Assembly (NCBI RefSeq): GCF_000518185.1
Contig: NZ_JADC01000009.1
Span: 354,807 to 418,806, forward strand
Length of the DNA: 64,000 nt
From: Bartonella clarridgeiae ATCC 51734
GTDB taxonomy: Bacteria; Pseudomonadota; Alphaproteobacteria; Rhizobiales; Rhizobiaceae
Reading direction: 5' to 3'
Shown here: positions 30,507-39,803 of the stretch, one piece after another
How the letters are laid out: every line of letters begins with the position of its first letter
Numbering within the stretch: position 1 is the stretch's first letter
The notes under the pieces: generated by a model
What the model was told of the DNA's origin: nothing
Seen by the model: the letters and a program-made list of their open reading frames with translations, nothing else
Databases searched by the model: none
Translations under genes and position numbers: made by a program

Positions 30507-31442
30507 ATGTCTGTTTCAAGAGAATTACCGGCTAAAAATGGTAAATTAAGCTCAATAGCAGCTGATGTTTATAATTATGTTACATTAATGAAACCACGGG
30601 TTATGTCGCTTGTTGTGTTTACTGCTCTGGTTGGGTTAATTTTATCACCTAATGTTATGAGCCCATTACATGGTTTTTTAGCTATTTTGTGTGTAGCTCT
30701 AGGTGGTGGTGGTGCGGGAGCCCTTAATATGTGGTATGAGGCTGATATTGATGCGGTGATGAAACGTACCCAAAAGCGTCCTATTCCAACTGGTAAAATC
30801 AGTCGTAGAAAAGCATTTATTTTTGGCTTAGCTCTTTCTATGTTTTCAGTTTTGATTATGGGGATTTTCATTAATTGGTTTACAGCATTTTTTCTTTCTT
30901 TTACAATTTTCTTTTATGTTGTTATTTATACAATTTGGTTAAAGCGTGTAACATCTCAGAATATTGTGATTGGTGGTGCAGCAGGGGCTTTTCCACCAAT
31001 GATTGGATGGGCAGCTGCAACAGGTACGGTGAGTTTTGAAAGCTTCCTCTTATTTTTAATCATTTTTATGTGGACTCCACCGCATTTTTGGTCTCTTTCT
31101 TTGTTCTCATCTTTTGATTATGACGCAGCAGGTATTCCTATGATGCCTAATGTACGGGGAGAGCAATCCACAAAAAATCAGATTTTAATTTATGCTATTA
31201 TTATGGCGATATGCGCTATTGGTCCTTATATTATAGATTTTGCAGGTATTATCTATGGTATCTTTTCAACAATCTTAAGCACTATTTTCATTTATTTTTC
31301 TTATCGTTTATGGAAAGCTAAGAAAAATGACGAAACCGTCGTTATGGCGAAGAAAGTATTTTTCTTTTCACTATTTTATTTGTCTGCTATATTCGGCACT
31401 CTTTTGCTTGAATCCATCATTGGGCGTTTTATTATTCTGTAG
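30507..31442 (+). CDS. ctaB: Protoheme IX farnesyltransferase (heme O synthase)
   Basis: A 311-residue polytopic membrane enzyme that adds farnesyl to heme b, giving heme O. The UbiA-superfamily motif NMWYEADIDAVMKRTQKRPIP (about 73-93) and the second loop DYDAAGIPMMPNVRGEQST (about 207-225), with LMKPRVMSLVVFTALVG near the start, identify it. The start is ATG at 30507 (MSVSRELPAKNG). The usual cox neighbours are absent, so its product may serve a bo-type quinol oxidase encoded elsewhere. Confidence 0.95.
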   Translation: MSVSRELPAKNGKLSSIAADVYNYVTLMKPRVMSLVVFTALVGLILSPNVMSPLHGFLAILCVALGGGGAGALNMWYEADIDAVMKRTQKRPIPTGKISRRKAFIFGLALSMFSVLIMGIFINWFTAFFLSFTIFFYVVIYTIWLKRVTSQNIVIGGAAGAFPPMIGWAAATGTVSFESFLLFLIIFMWTPPHFWSLSLFSSFDYDAAGIPMMPNVRGEQSTKNQILIYAIIMAICAIGPYIIDFAGIIYGIFSTILSTIFIYFSYRLWKAKKNDETVVMAKKVFFFSLFYLSAIFGTLLLESIIGRFIIL

Positions 31443-32015
31443 TGTTTTTAAATAGATGAAAAAGTTCTATATTAATAGAATACCGTGATTGCATGCTAGA
31501 GATACCGCGTTTCTATTGGAGAAATCTAAAGTTCCTCGAAATATAATTTTTATCGATTTTAATTTCCAATTTTTGGAAAAATTATGGGTGATTTTTGTTG
31601 TTTTTTAACTGACAAGTAATGACTCATTTAAAAAATTCTAATAAATAAATTCAGTTATCAACAGTATAATGATTATTATTGTTAATAATTCTATTTTCTT
31701 TATTAATTTTATAAATTACGATCCCATTACTTACACAACAGCAAATTTATTATTCACAATATGCTTATAGAATACGCCAGGAATATTTGTAAGCTTAGAA
31801 TTCCTTCTTTATAAAATACTTGCATTTTATTTATTTTTTATAATCTTCTTATACAAAGACAAGATTTGCAAGGCAAGGCCTATTAAATTATATCATAAAA
31901 AAACTTATTGTTCTGGAATGTGGGAAAAATAAAATATATTGATTTTTTAACTGTTAAAGATACTTTCTATTCAATTAAAAAATTTTTAGTGAGTACTTTT
32001 TTATCAAATGTTCTT
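31443..32015. other. Gene-free region after ctaB
   Basis: 573 AT-rich bases where ctaG/coxC-type genes would stand in relatives with an aa3 oxidase; I recognise no fragment of them. Two small perfect stems occur: TTCTAT/ATAGAA around 31468-31483, and TTTCCAA/TTGGAAA at 31563-31579 followed by T-rich sequence. The second could act as a weak terminator for ctaB. Confidence 0.45.
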
Positions 32016-32606
32016 TCACAGTGTGGCTTTTTGCGGCATAGCTTCAACACCTAAAACTTCTGGAATAAAATGCCGTAAAAGATTTTCAATACCATGTTTA
32101 AGGGTTGCTGTTGAGGAAGGGCACCCAGCACAAGCACCCCGCATGTTGAGGTAAACAATTCCGTTTTCAAAACCGCAAAAGGTAATATCACCCCCATCAT
32201 TCGCTACAGCTGGGCGTATCCGCGTTTCAAGCAACTCTTTGATGACAACAACAATATCAGCATCTTTTTCATCAAAAAATTCTTTATCAAGCATATGGGC
32301 TTCCGTTTGTGTGATCACATTTGTGGTAATAACAGGATCATTGGAAAGAAAATGTTCCATAATTGTACCTAAAATTGCTGGTTTGAGATGTTGCCACTCT
32401 CCATCATTTTTGGTTATAGTAATGAAATCATAACCCAAAAAAACACTCTTTACATTTGGAATATTAAATAATTTGGCAGCAAGGGGAGAATTTTTAGCAG
32501 CTTCTTCGCGATTATAAAATTCCAAGACACCTTGAGGAAGGACAATACAGCCTGGTAAAAATTTGAGTGTTGTAGGGTTTGGTGTGCTTTCAGTTTGAAT
32601 AAACAT
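32016..32606 (-). CDS. NifU-like Fe-S scaffold protein (Nfu family)
   Basis: A 196-residue protein: Nfu N-terminal domain (1 to about 88, beginning MFIQTESTPNPTTLKFLPG) and C-terminal NifU domain (about 108-185) with the cluster-binding CxxC in MRGACAGCPSSTATLKHGIE. It carries assembled Fe-S clusters to target enzymes in the cytoplasm. It is last in the murJ-trpS-uspA-nfu run, 54 nt behind the universal stress gene. Confidence 0.94.
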   Translation of the reverse strand: MFIQTESTPNPTTLKFLPGCIVLPQGVLEFYNREEAAKNSPLAAKLFNIPNVKSVFLGYDFITITKNDGEWQHLKPAILGTIMEHFLSNDPVITTNVITQTEAHMLDKEFFDEKDADIVVVIKELLETRIRPAVANDGGDITFCGFENGIVYLNMRGACAGCPSSTATLKHGIENLLRHFIPEVLGVEAMPQKATL

Positions 32607-32660
32607 ACATTATTCTTTCATTACTAAGATTTCAGAAGAAATTCATACAAAAGTACTGTT

Positions 32661-33152
32661 TTAGGCAACTACTTCAATTTCTTCTTCAGGGAGGTCACTT
32701 GGTATAATGGTAACGGGGATAGGAAAAGTACTTCCCCGATGAGCGATGGATTGGATAAGCGGTCCTGGTCGTTCTGTATGACAACTTGCAGCTAAAACAA
32801 TGAGAGCGATATCCTGATCTTCATTAATCAGTTTGAAAATTTCATCAATTTTTTTTCCTTCACGCATAATTGTTTCTGCTTCAAGAGCTTGAGTAGTGCG
32901 CACATCATCAGCCATTTTTTCCAGAATTACACAAGCATGGGCTGTTGATTCGGTTCGCATAATTTTATCGACACCTAGAAAATGTTGAAATCCTGAGCTG
33001 TCAATAACAGAGAGTAAAATTAAGGTACCATTCGTGTTTTTAGCATGTTGCGCAGCAAAAATAACAGCGCGCCGACATTCTGGTGTTTCATCAATGATAA
33101 CCAGAATTTTTCGTTTGTGATCTATTTCTTGACTTTTTCGCTTAGAGAGCAT
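32661..33152 (-). CDS. Universal stress protein (UspA family)
   Basis: A 163-residue single-domain Usp: KILVIIDETPECRRAVIFAAQHA at the amino end, a central helix with MREGKKIDEIFKLIN, and ALIVLAASCHTE near residue 125. The usual ATP-loop Gly-rich GxxGxxxxxxGS is altered to HRGSTFPIPV, so nucleotide binding is uncertain. It sits 46 nt downstream of trpS on the same strand, an order common in Rhizobiales. Confidence 0.9.
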   Translation of the reverse strand: MLSKRKSQEIDHKRKILVIIDETPECRRAVIFAAQHAKNTNGTLILLSVIDSSGFQHFLGVDKIMRTESTAHACVILEKMADDVRTTQALEAETIMREGKKIDEIFKLINEDQDIALIVLAASCHTERPGPLIQSIAHRGSTFPIPVTIIPSDLPEEEIEVVA

Positions 33153-33198
33153 GTCATCTTATTTCTAATATTTACGGTTAAAATTTGACCATTTTGAT

Positions 33199-34266
33199 TT
33201 ATATATTGTGTACAAAACCGACAATTTCACGAATTTTTTTCATATTTTTTTCTGCTAAAAGACTTGAACGTTGTGCACCATCAAACAGAACAGAATCAAT
33301 ATAGGTTTTTTCTTGATAAAGACGACGTAATTCTTGTGTTATTGGTGCAAGTTTATGAACAATGATATCAGCTAAAGCTGATTTAAAAATTGAAAATTGT
33401 TTGCCTGAAAACTCTAAGAGTGCTTTTTCTTTGCTGATTTCAGCAAAAGCAGCATAAATACCCAATAAATTATTAATCTCTGGGCGTTTTTGTAAATCCG
33501 TTAATGTATCAGGAAGAGGAATAGAATCGGTTTTTGCTTTACGTATTTTTTGTACAATAAGATCAGCGTCATCGATCAAATTAATCCGTGAAAAATCAGA
33601 AGGATCTGATTTTGACATTTTTTTTGTGCCGTCACGTAAAGACATAATGCGCATAGCTGTATTTCTAAGGGCTTCTGGCATTGGAAAAAAAACTTGCTCA
33701 CTTTGTTGACCATTTTGCATGGAGACACCAAAATTTAAATTTGCAATACGGTTAGCATAAATGTTGTTGAATTTTTGTGCGATATCACGTGTTAATTCAA
33801 TATGTTGTGTTTGATCTTCTCCTACTGGAACGTGTGTCGCACGATAGACTAAAATATCAGCAGCCATCAAGCTTGGATAGGCAAAAAGTCCAAGGGATGT
33901 TTGTTCACGGTTTTTTCCTGCTTTATCTTTAAATTGAGTCATGCGTTGGAGCCAGCCAATACGGGCAATACAATTAAAGATCCATGCTAATTCCGCATGT
34001 TGAAAAACGCGTGATTGATTAAAAATAATCTGTTTTTGAGGGTCAATGCCAGCCGCTAAGAAGGCTGCTGTTACCATACGGGTGGACTCTGCCAAACTAA
34101 GTGAATCCGGATTAGTGGTCAGAGCATGCATATCGACAACACAATAGAGACACTTATAGGATGCTTGCAGATCTACCCACTGTTTGATGGCTCCAAGATA
34201 ATTGCCAAGATGCAGATGACCGCTTGGTTGTACACCGGAAAAAACAAGGGGTGTGAAGGTGTCCAT
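33199..34266 (-). CDS. trpS: Tryptophanyl-tRNA synthetase
   Basis: A 355-residue class I aminoacyl-tRNA synthetase. The HIGH-type motif is in [17 protein letters not shown] (about 15-31) and the KMSKS loop in [16 protein letters not shown] (about 213-228). [34 protein letters not shown] lines the Trp/adenylate pocket. The length is typical. It follows murJ by 74 nt. Confidence 0.97.
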   Translation of the reverse strand: MDTFTPLVFSGVQPSGHLHLGNYLGAIKQWVDLQASYKCLYCVVDMHALTTNPDSLSLAESTRMVTAAFLAAGIDPQKQIIFNQSRVFQHAELAWIFNCIARIGWLQRMTQFKDKAGKNREQTSLGLFAYPSLMAADILVYRATHVPVGEDQTQHIELTRDIAQKFNNIYANRIANLNFGVSMQNGQQSEQVFFPMPEALRNTAMRIMSLRDGTKKMSKSDPSDFSRINLIDDADLIVQKIRKAKTDSIPLPDTLTDLQKRPEINNLLGIYAAFAEISKEKALLEFSGKQFSIFKSALADIIVHKLAPITQELRRLYQEKTYIDSVLFDGAQRSSLLAEKNMKKIREIVGFVHNI

Positions 34267-34340
34267 AGAAAAGGCCTTTCTTATGATATCATGTGCTTAA
34301 TATGTTGTGGCGAAGCATATTTCTGAAAACAAGAGAAATA

Positions 34341-35903
34341 TTAGAGGCGCTGTTTCACATTTTGACGTAAGAGCGATAAATAATTGGTTCCAAATAAAAG
34401 ACAAATGATAAAATAAACCGATGTTGCAACAAAAATTAACCCTGCTAAGGTACTTGCACGGAGGAAAAATGAGGTCTGTGATGATAAAGTGACAGAGAAG
34501 AAACTAATAGAATAATACAAGGTTAGGGCCATGAAGAAAGATGCAATCATGAGAGATATTATCCGCTTTATCAGTTGTGCATCATATTTCCAATAGCCTC
34601 GTTTAAGAAGAACACTACAAAGCAATAGGATATTAAGCCAGCCGGCGGTGATTTCTGCGATGACGATACCTTGTGCTGACAACAATGAGAATAATATTAA
34701 GGATAGGCTGATATTGATAAAAACGCAAATGCCTGCAAAAATCATGGGTGTTTTTGTATCTTCGCGAGCAAAAAAGTTAGGAATAAAAACCTTTATGAGC
34801 ACAAAAGCTGGAAGACCGATTCCATAAAGTTGCACCAATTGAGCAACACTATTTGTTGATCCGCTGGTAAATTGACCTCGTTCAAAGAGCAGACTGATAA
34901 TGGGATTAGAGATCAAAAGAAAAGCAACTGATGCAGGAAGGGTTAAAAATAAAGAGAATTCAATTGCACGATTTTGCAATTCATTGGAGTCTCCATGTTT
35001 TTTGTTGCGTAGGGCTTTTGTTAACTCGGGGAGAAGAACCGTTGCAATTGCGATTCCAACTACTCCAAGTGGTAATTGGTAGAGACGATCAGCATAAACA
35101 AGAGAAGAGACAGCACCTGATTGACTAGAGGCAATATTGGTATTGATCAATAGATTGATTTGTGTAATCCCCCCTGTGATGGCAGCAGGGAAAGCTAAAA
35201 TTAACAGTTGACGTACATTGGGACTAAAATGGGGTAAACGGAGGGAAATTTTCATTCCGCTTTTACGTAAAGCTATTGCCAGCAGAGTCAATTGAAGAAG
35301 ACCTGCTGCTGTTACCCCCCAGGAAAGATTTAATCCAATATGCCACGCATCAAGTTGATAGATCCAAGCGTAGGCGAGTACACATATCAAGATAATATTT
35401 AAAAAGACAGGAGCAATGGCTGCAACAAAATAATGCTGAAGTGCATTAAGCATTCCCCCCATCATCGCTACCAACGACATGCAGGCTAAATAGGGGAACA
35501 TGATAGCGGTAAAACGAATTGTTGCGTCAAATTTTGTAGCATCTTCCGTAAAACCTGGTGCAATCAGCGTGCGGACCAAGAAAGGCATACTCAATTCCAT
35601 GATAATGGTCAAAAATAAGAGTAATGAAAACAAAACACCAAAGACTTCTTCTGCGAATTTGCATGCATTTTCTGTTCCATTTTTTGTGATTTTTTTAGAA
35701 AAAAGAGGAACAAAAGCTGCTTGAAAAGCTCCTTCAGCAAAAAAACGACGGAAGGTGTTGGGAAAACGAAAAGCAGCGTTAAACGCATCGGATACAGGAC
35801 CTGTTCCAAGAGCCGCTGCCATGAGCATTTCACGGATAAAGCCAAAAAGACGGCTCGTGAGAGTTCCGGAAGCGACTGTTGCAAATTTTTTAATCAGGCT
35901 CAT
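34341..35903 (-). CDS. murJ: Lipid II flippase MurJ (MviN)
   Basis: A 520-residue inner-membrane protein with about 14 hydrophobic spans, which flips lipid II for peptidoglycan synthesis. SGTLTSRLFGFIREMLMAAALGTGPVSDAFNAAFRFPNTFRRFFAEGAFQAAF-type sequence at residues 12-65 carries the conserved Arg and F-R-R-x-F-A-E-G motif of the family. In many Rhizobiales glnD lies just upstream; here a 1-kb gene-free stretch is found instead. Confidence 0.96.
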   Translation of the reverse strand: MSLIKKFATVASGTLTSRLFGFIREMLMAAALGTGPVSDAFNAAFRFPNTFRRFFAEGAFQAAFVPLFSKKITKNGTENACKFAEEVFGVLFSLLLFLTIIMELSMPFLVRTLIAPGFTEDATKFDATIRFTAIMFPYLACMSLVAMMGGMLNALQHYFVAAIAPVFLNIILICVLAYAWIYQLDAWHIGLNLSWGVTAAGLLQLTLLAIALRKSGMKISLRLPHFSPNVRQLLILAFPAAITGGITQINLLINTNIASSQSGAVSSLVYADRLYQLPLGVVGIAIATVLLPELTKALRNKKHGDSNELQNRAIEFSLFLTLPASVAFLLISNPIISLLFERGQFTSGSTNSVAQLVQLYGIGLPAFVLIKVFIPNFFAREDTKTPMIFAGICVFINISLSLILFSLLSAQGIVIAEITAGWLNILLLCSVLLKRGYWKYDAQLIKRIISLMIASFFMALTLYYSISFFSVTLSSQTSFFLRASTLAGLIFVATSVYFIICLLFGTNYLSLLRQNVKQRL

Positions 35904-36937
35904 GAGGATATATCGGGTTTGTAATAAAGGGGAATATAAAAGCTATTCTCGATAATAAATATAATACGTATATAATATTAAAAGGGCATTCTATGACGAT
36001 ATTTGTTTTTCTGTCAATAAGAGCGAAGAGTGCACAGCTCACCTGTGTTATTATACTGTTTTTCTTTCACGAGTATAAATGGATCAATTATTTTTTAATA
36101 AAGGGAGCTGTATAGTTTTACAAAAAGAGAGTTATGTAAATCCTATATTTTCTGTTAACTTGATGCTCGTTCATAAAGAGAATTTCTTTTATGATCGATT
36201 AATTTCAAAGAGAGAAGAGATTGGAAAAAAGAAAATGAAATTCTGTATAAAATCACATTTCTCGCATTTCCTTCTAAAAAACTTGTTTAAAAGGTTCATA
36301 GTTTTCTTTGCAATCTTTGCGTATGGAACTTCTGCTTGAAGCAACTATCAAATTTTCTTGTAATCTGTGTGCTTTGTTAATACAAGACTGACTTTTTGAT
36401 AGAAACTGTAACAGTTGTTTTCATCATCCATATAGGACCTAATTCCATCAGTTTTTTTATATTTATATATGATTTGAGAAAGATAAATTATTATCTTTAT
36501 TAAAATTAAATAAATACAACAGAATTAAATATCATAATTTATCTAAAAAATATTGTTATATATATTAAATCAATATTAGTTCGTATTATATTACGAATTT
36601 ATCTCATAGAAAGCATTTAACACTCTGTAATTTATTTAACTAGCTTGTTATAACTATCTTAATTGCTAATTTGTTGTTATATTTATAATAATTTCTGATC
36701 ATCTTGCACAAAAGACATAAAAGAGTTCAAAAAATGAATATAAACAATTGAAAAAAAAAAGACGTGCTATGTAGAGGAGAGTTTGAAAATGCTCTTCTTT
36801 GGTCCTATGATATTGTTTCTAAATTTTTTAAAATATAGATAAATCAATATATTAAAAATAAAAGAATTCGCATATACCGATTGATATGTAAACATAAGAG
36901 GTAGCTTAAAAATAGCGAACACATCAGCAGGTGTATT
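35904..36937. other. Gene-poor 1-kb region upstream of murJ
   Basis: 1034 AT-rich bases. The only open frame (36079-36339, 86 codons) lacks a ribosome site. Its last 34 codons, from an ATG at 36235 preceded by GATTGGAAAAAAG, resemble a basic-plus-hydrophobic signal peptide (LFKRFIVFFAIFAYGTSA) that stops at once, perhaps the stub of a lost exported protein. I found no glnD relic. Confidence 0.45.
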
Positions 36938-37783
36938 ATGAAAGAACTCACGCATATCGATACTCTGATAGGACAATATGATGCTGTTTTTTGTGATGTT
37001 TGGGGTGTTGTACACAATGGTGTGCAGATCTTTGAAACAGCAGTGCAAGCATTACAAAAAATTCGACAAATGGGAAAAAGTATTATTCTGTTAACGAATT
37101 CTCCTCGATCACAAGAAGGGGTTGCCATCCAATTACAAAGGATGCAAGTGGATATAGAGTGTTATGATGCAATTGTCACTTCAGGTGATGTGACACGTGA
37201 TCTTATTCGCTCTGCACCACGTAAAGTTTTTTTCATTGGTCCACAACGTGATGTGGTTTTATTAGAAGGGTTATCCTGCGAATTGGTTGAAGAATGGGAA
37301 GCTTCTGCGATTGTTTGTAGTGGTTTTCTTGAAGATTTAGAGGCAATACCAGATGCTTATGAAGAGATGTTTCGTCGTTTGCAGGGAAGGAATTTACCTT
37401 TCATTTGTGCCAATCCTGATATTGTCGTTCATTTTGGAAATCAAGAAATTTGGTGTGCTGGCGCTTTGGCGCGCTTGTACGAAAAATTAGGAGGTGAAGT
37501 ACGTATTGCTGGAAAGCCTCATGCTCCAATTTATGAGTGTGCCTTTAAAAAATTGCAGAAAATCCGCGGGGTAGTAGACAAAGATCGGATTCTTGCTATT
37601 GGTGATGGTCTTTTGACCGATGTTAAAGGGGCGATTCATTTCGGTCTTGATTCCCTTTATATTATGGGGGGAATTCACCATCATGACTATAGGCACAATG
37701 GTGTAGTGGATAAAGAAGCTTTGCATGCTTTTTTCGATCATTATGGTTATCAGCCAAATGCAATGATGTGGATGCTTCAGTAA
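36938..37783 (+). CDS. HAD-superfamily (class IIA, TIGR01459-type) phosphatase
   Basis: A 281-residue cytoplasmic HAD hydrolase. Motif I is DVWGVVHNG with nucleophile Asp20; motif II is ILLTNSPR (about 51-58); motif III Lys is in RIAGKPHAPIY (about 190); motif IV is AIGDGLLTDVKGAIHFG (about 221-237). A class IIA cap domain lies between motifs II and III. Its TAA overlaps the ATG of ribF, so the two are translationally coupled. A role in flavin phosphate metabolism is a reasonable inference, not shown by sequence. Confidence 0.9.
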   Translation: MKELTHIDTLIGQYDAVFCDVWGVVHNGVQIFETAVQALQKIRQMGKSIILLTNSPRSQEGVAIQLQRMQVDIECYDAIVTSGDVTRDLIRSAPRKVFFIGPQRDVVLLEGLSCELVEEWEASAIVCSGFLEDLEAIPDAYEEMFRRLQGRNLPFICANPDIVVHFGNQEIWCAGALARLYEKLGGEVRIAGKPHAPIYECAFKKLQKIRGVVDKDRILAIGDGLLTDVKGAIHFGLDSLYIMGGIHHHDYRHNGVVDKEALHAFFDHYGYQPNAMMWMLQ

Positions 37784-38775
37784 TGTCCGATTTCTTGCGT
37801 TTTCAGGAATATAATTTTCTTCCTTTAGCTTGGCGTGGTGGGGTACTTGCAATTGGTAATTTTGATGGTGTTCATCTTGGTCATCAAGCCGTTTTACAAA
37901 AAGCCCTTGATTTATCACGTGAAAAAAAGAGGCCAGCCCTTGTTTTAACGTTTGAACCACATCCAAAAAGTTTTTTTCAAGGTTCAGCTTCTGTTGATCG
38001 TTTAACACAAGCTGCTGAAAAAGCTGAAATTTTTAAAATTCTTGGTTTTCATGGAGTAATAGAGCAACCTTTTGATGAACAATTTTCTGCTCTTTCGGCC
38101 GATGAATTCATCACTGTAATTTTAAAACAAGCTTTTGATGTTTCTGTTGTGGTGACGGGGGACAATTTTCGTTTTGGCTGTCAAAAAAGTGGAAATTTGA
38201 ACTTTCTTCGTCAAAAAGGTAAAGAATATGGTTTTGAAGTGGTGCAAATTCCTTGCTTATGTACTCGACAAAAAGAAACGATTTCATCAAGCTTTATTAG
38301 GAAACTCTTATTGAAAGGGCAAGTGTCACAAGTAGCTCATTTGCTAGGTTATCACTATCGGGTAAGTTCAAATGTTGTACAAGGTGAAAAGCTGGGGAGG
38401 CATTTGGGTTTTCCTACAGCCAATCAGTTTTTGCCTCCTCAGACGAGTTTGGCACATGGTGTTTATGCGGTACGATTTCGTCGTGCTAACGGTGCTTTAC
38501 ATGATGGTATTGCGAGTTTTGGACGTCGACCAACCGTTGTTGTTAATGGAGCACCAGTGCTGGAAACTTATTTATTTAATTTTGATGATGATCTTTATGG
38601 TGAAAATTGTACAGTTTCTTTTTTACAATTTTTACGAGGACAAAAAAAATTTGATGGGTTAGAACCTTTGATAACGCAAATGCAACACGATGAAAAAGAA
38701 GCACAAATGGTTTTGAAGACAAAGCAACCGCTTTCATTGCTAGATAGAGTATTGACTTTTAAAAATACACCTTAG
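37783..38775 (+). CDS. ribF: Bifunctional riboflavin kinase / FAD synthetase
   Basis: A 330-residue protein making FMN then FAD. The N-terminal nucleotidyltransferase has GGVLAIGNFDGVHLGHQAVL (about 19-38) and TFEPHPKSFF; the C-terminal kinase has GEKLGRHLGFPTANQF (PTAN motif, about 203-218) and IASFGRRPTV. The frame opens at GTG 37768, but the ATG at 37783, overlapping the HAD stop as TAATG, is the more likely start. A gene-poor kilobase follows. Confidence 0.95.
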   Translation: MSDFLRFQEYNFLPLAWRGGVLAIGNFDGVHLGHQAVLQKALDLSREKKRPALVLTFEPHPKSFFQGSASVDRLTQAAEKAEIFKILGFHGVIEQPFDEQFSALSADEFITVILKQAFDVSVVVTGDNFRFGCQKSGNLNFLRQKGKEYGFEVVQIPCLCTRQKETISSSFIRKLLLKGQVSQVAHLLGYHYRVSSNVVQGEKLGRHLGFPTANQFLPPQTSLAHGVYAVRFRRANGALHDGIASFGRRPTVVVNGAPVLETYLFNFDDDLYGENCTVSFLQFLRGQKKFDGLEPLITQMQHDEKEAQMVLKTKQPLSLLDRVLTFKNTP

Positions 38776-39385
38776 AAATAATTTGCAAAGGAAAAAAGAG
38801 CAGAAAAAATGGTGCTTAAACTTACTATGAGCACGAGACTATATTCCAAAATATCATGGATAATATGGAGCTTTCGTTTATAGGTGGGCGAAACAAATAT
38901 TTTAAGATCTGAGTTAATCATTGTTTATTTCTTTGCTGTTTGTGTAAGATATATTTCACAATGTTTAATTTTTATTCTTTCTAATTGATAAAGAAATGAA
39001 GAATGTGTTTAATGATCATGATGCATCAATTGTATTCTTTATCAGTGACAGGTTTGAAGAAGGAAAGAGGAGATTTTAAAAATAATTGATAATTTTAGTG
39101 CTTCTTTTTATATGATTGGAGGTCAATAGAGATATAATAGTCTTTATTTCATGAGTATGAGTTGTTGTTTGAAGAAAACGAAGTAAATAAAAAAAATTTC
39201 TTAATGGATTCAATTGCAAACCGCCATTTTAAAGATAATTTTTGTTCGTATATTAAATTTTCAATCTTTATCTGCATACTGGTACAAGATAATACTCAAT
39301 TTATTATCACACCTTCATTTTTTTATTGAGATCACTTAAAAATGGAGTACAAAAACAAGAAAATATCAAAAAAGCCTATAGCTAT
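38776..39385. other. Gene-free region downstream of ribF
   Basis: 610 AT-rich bases with stops in every frame and no recognised relic. fliQ, often just upstream of flhA in Rhizobiales, is not here. Confidence 0.5.
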
Positions 39386-39481
39386 TTATTGTGCTCCCAC
39401 AACTAAAGCGATTACAATAGCAACATTAATACCAACAATCAGCGTCGAATAAAGCATAGTAGTTTTGATAATATCAGTCAC
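39386..39481 (-). CDS. Small single-span membrane protein (31 residues), unassigned
   Basis: GTG start at 39481 with a perfect AGGAG exactly 6 nt upstream (39488-39492), stop TAA at 39386-39388. The peptide starts VTDIIKTTMLYSTL, followed by an uninterrupted hydrophobic segment IVGINVAIVIALVVGA and a final Gln: a short polar head and one transmembrane helix. A promoter with 17-bp spacing lies 52 bp upstream (39533-39561). Size and layout recall small membrane proteins such as YnhF, but I claim no homology. It stands alone on the minus strand between ribF and the flagellar block. Confidence 0.65.
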   Translation of the reverse strand: MTDIIKTTMLYSTLIVGINVAIVIALVVGAQ

Positions 39482-39532
39482 CAAGTTCTCCTCTTCAAAT
39501 TAATTTATGATTCACGTAATGTTACAGGATGT

Positions 39533-39561
39533 AATATATGCTGATATAAGCCACTCGGCAA
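39533..39561 (-). promoter_or_regulatory. Sigma-70-type promoter of the 31-residue protein
   Basis: On the minus strand, -35 TTGCCG (39561-39556; 4 of 6 to consensus) and -10 TATATT (39538-39533; 5 of 6) are separated by exactly 17 nt. Transcription would start near 39526, giving a leader of about 45 nt to the GTG at 39481. Confidence 0.5.
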
Positions 39562-39803
39562 GCTTAAAATAATTCTTTGTCTATTTAGAGTTTGATATAT
39601 TTTGTGTTTATATCTTCGTTTTGATTTAGAAGAGTTGTGTAGTAAAACACCATTTTCGCACAAGCTTTGTTACTTATTTTACACAATGGGGTAATGAGTT
39701 AGGAGCAAAGATAAGCCGAAGAAAATTAACTGGATGTGCTTTGAAAATGAGCTAAAATGCTTTTCATTAAGGGTATTCAGTGTAATTGTATAAGGAGAAA
39801 AAT

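Noticed and set aside
36079..36339. 86-codon plus-strand frame upstream of murJ
   Set aside because: No Shine-Dalgarno at the first start and no recognisable domain; only its last part resembles a signal peptide, which is reported as a weak finding.
39386..39481. The 31-residue frame as a truncated, inverted fliQ
   Set aside because: A faint likeness to the first FliQ helix (DII..T..TLIV...VIAL) is explained by shared hydrophobicity, and it has its own promoter and ribosome site.
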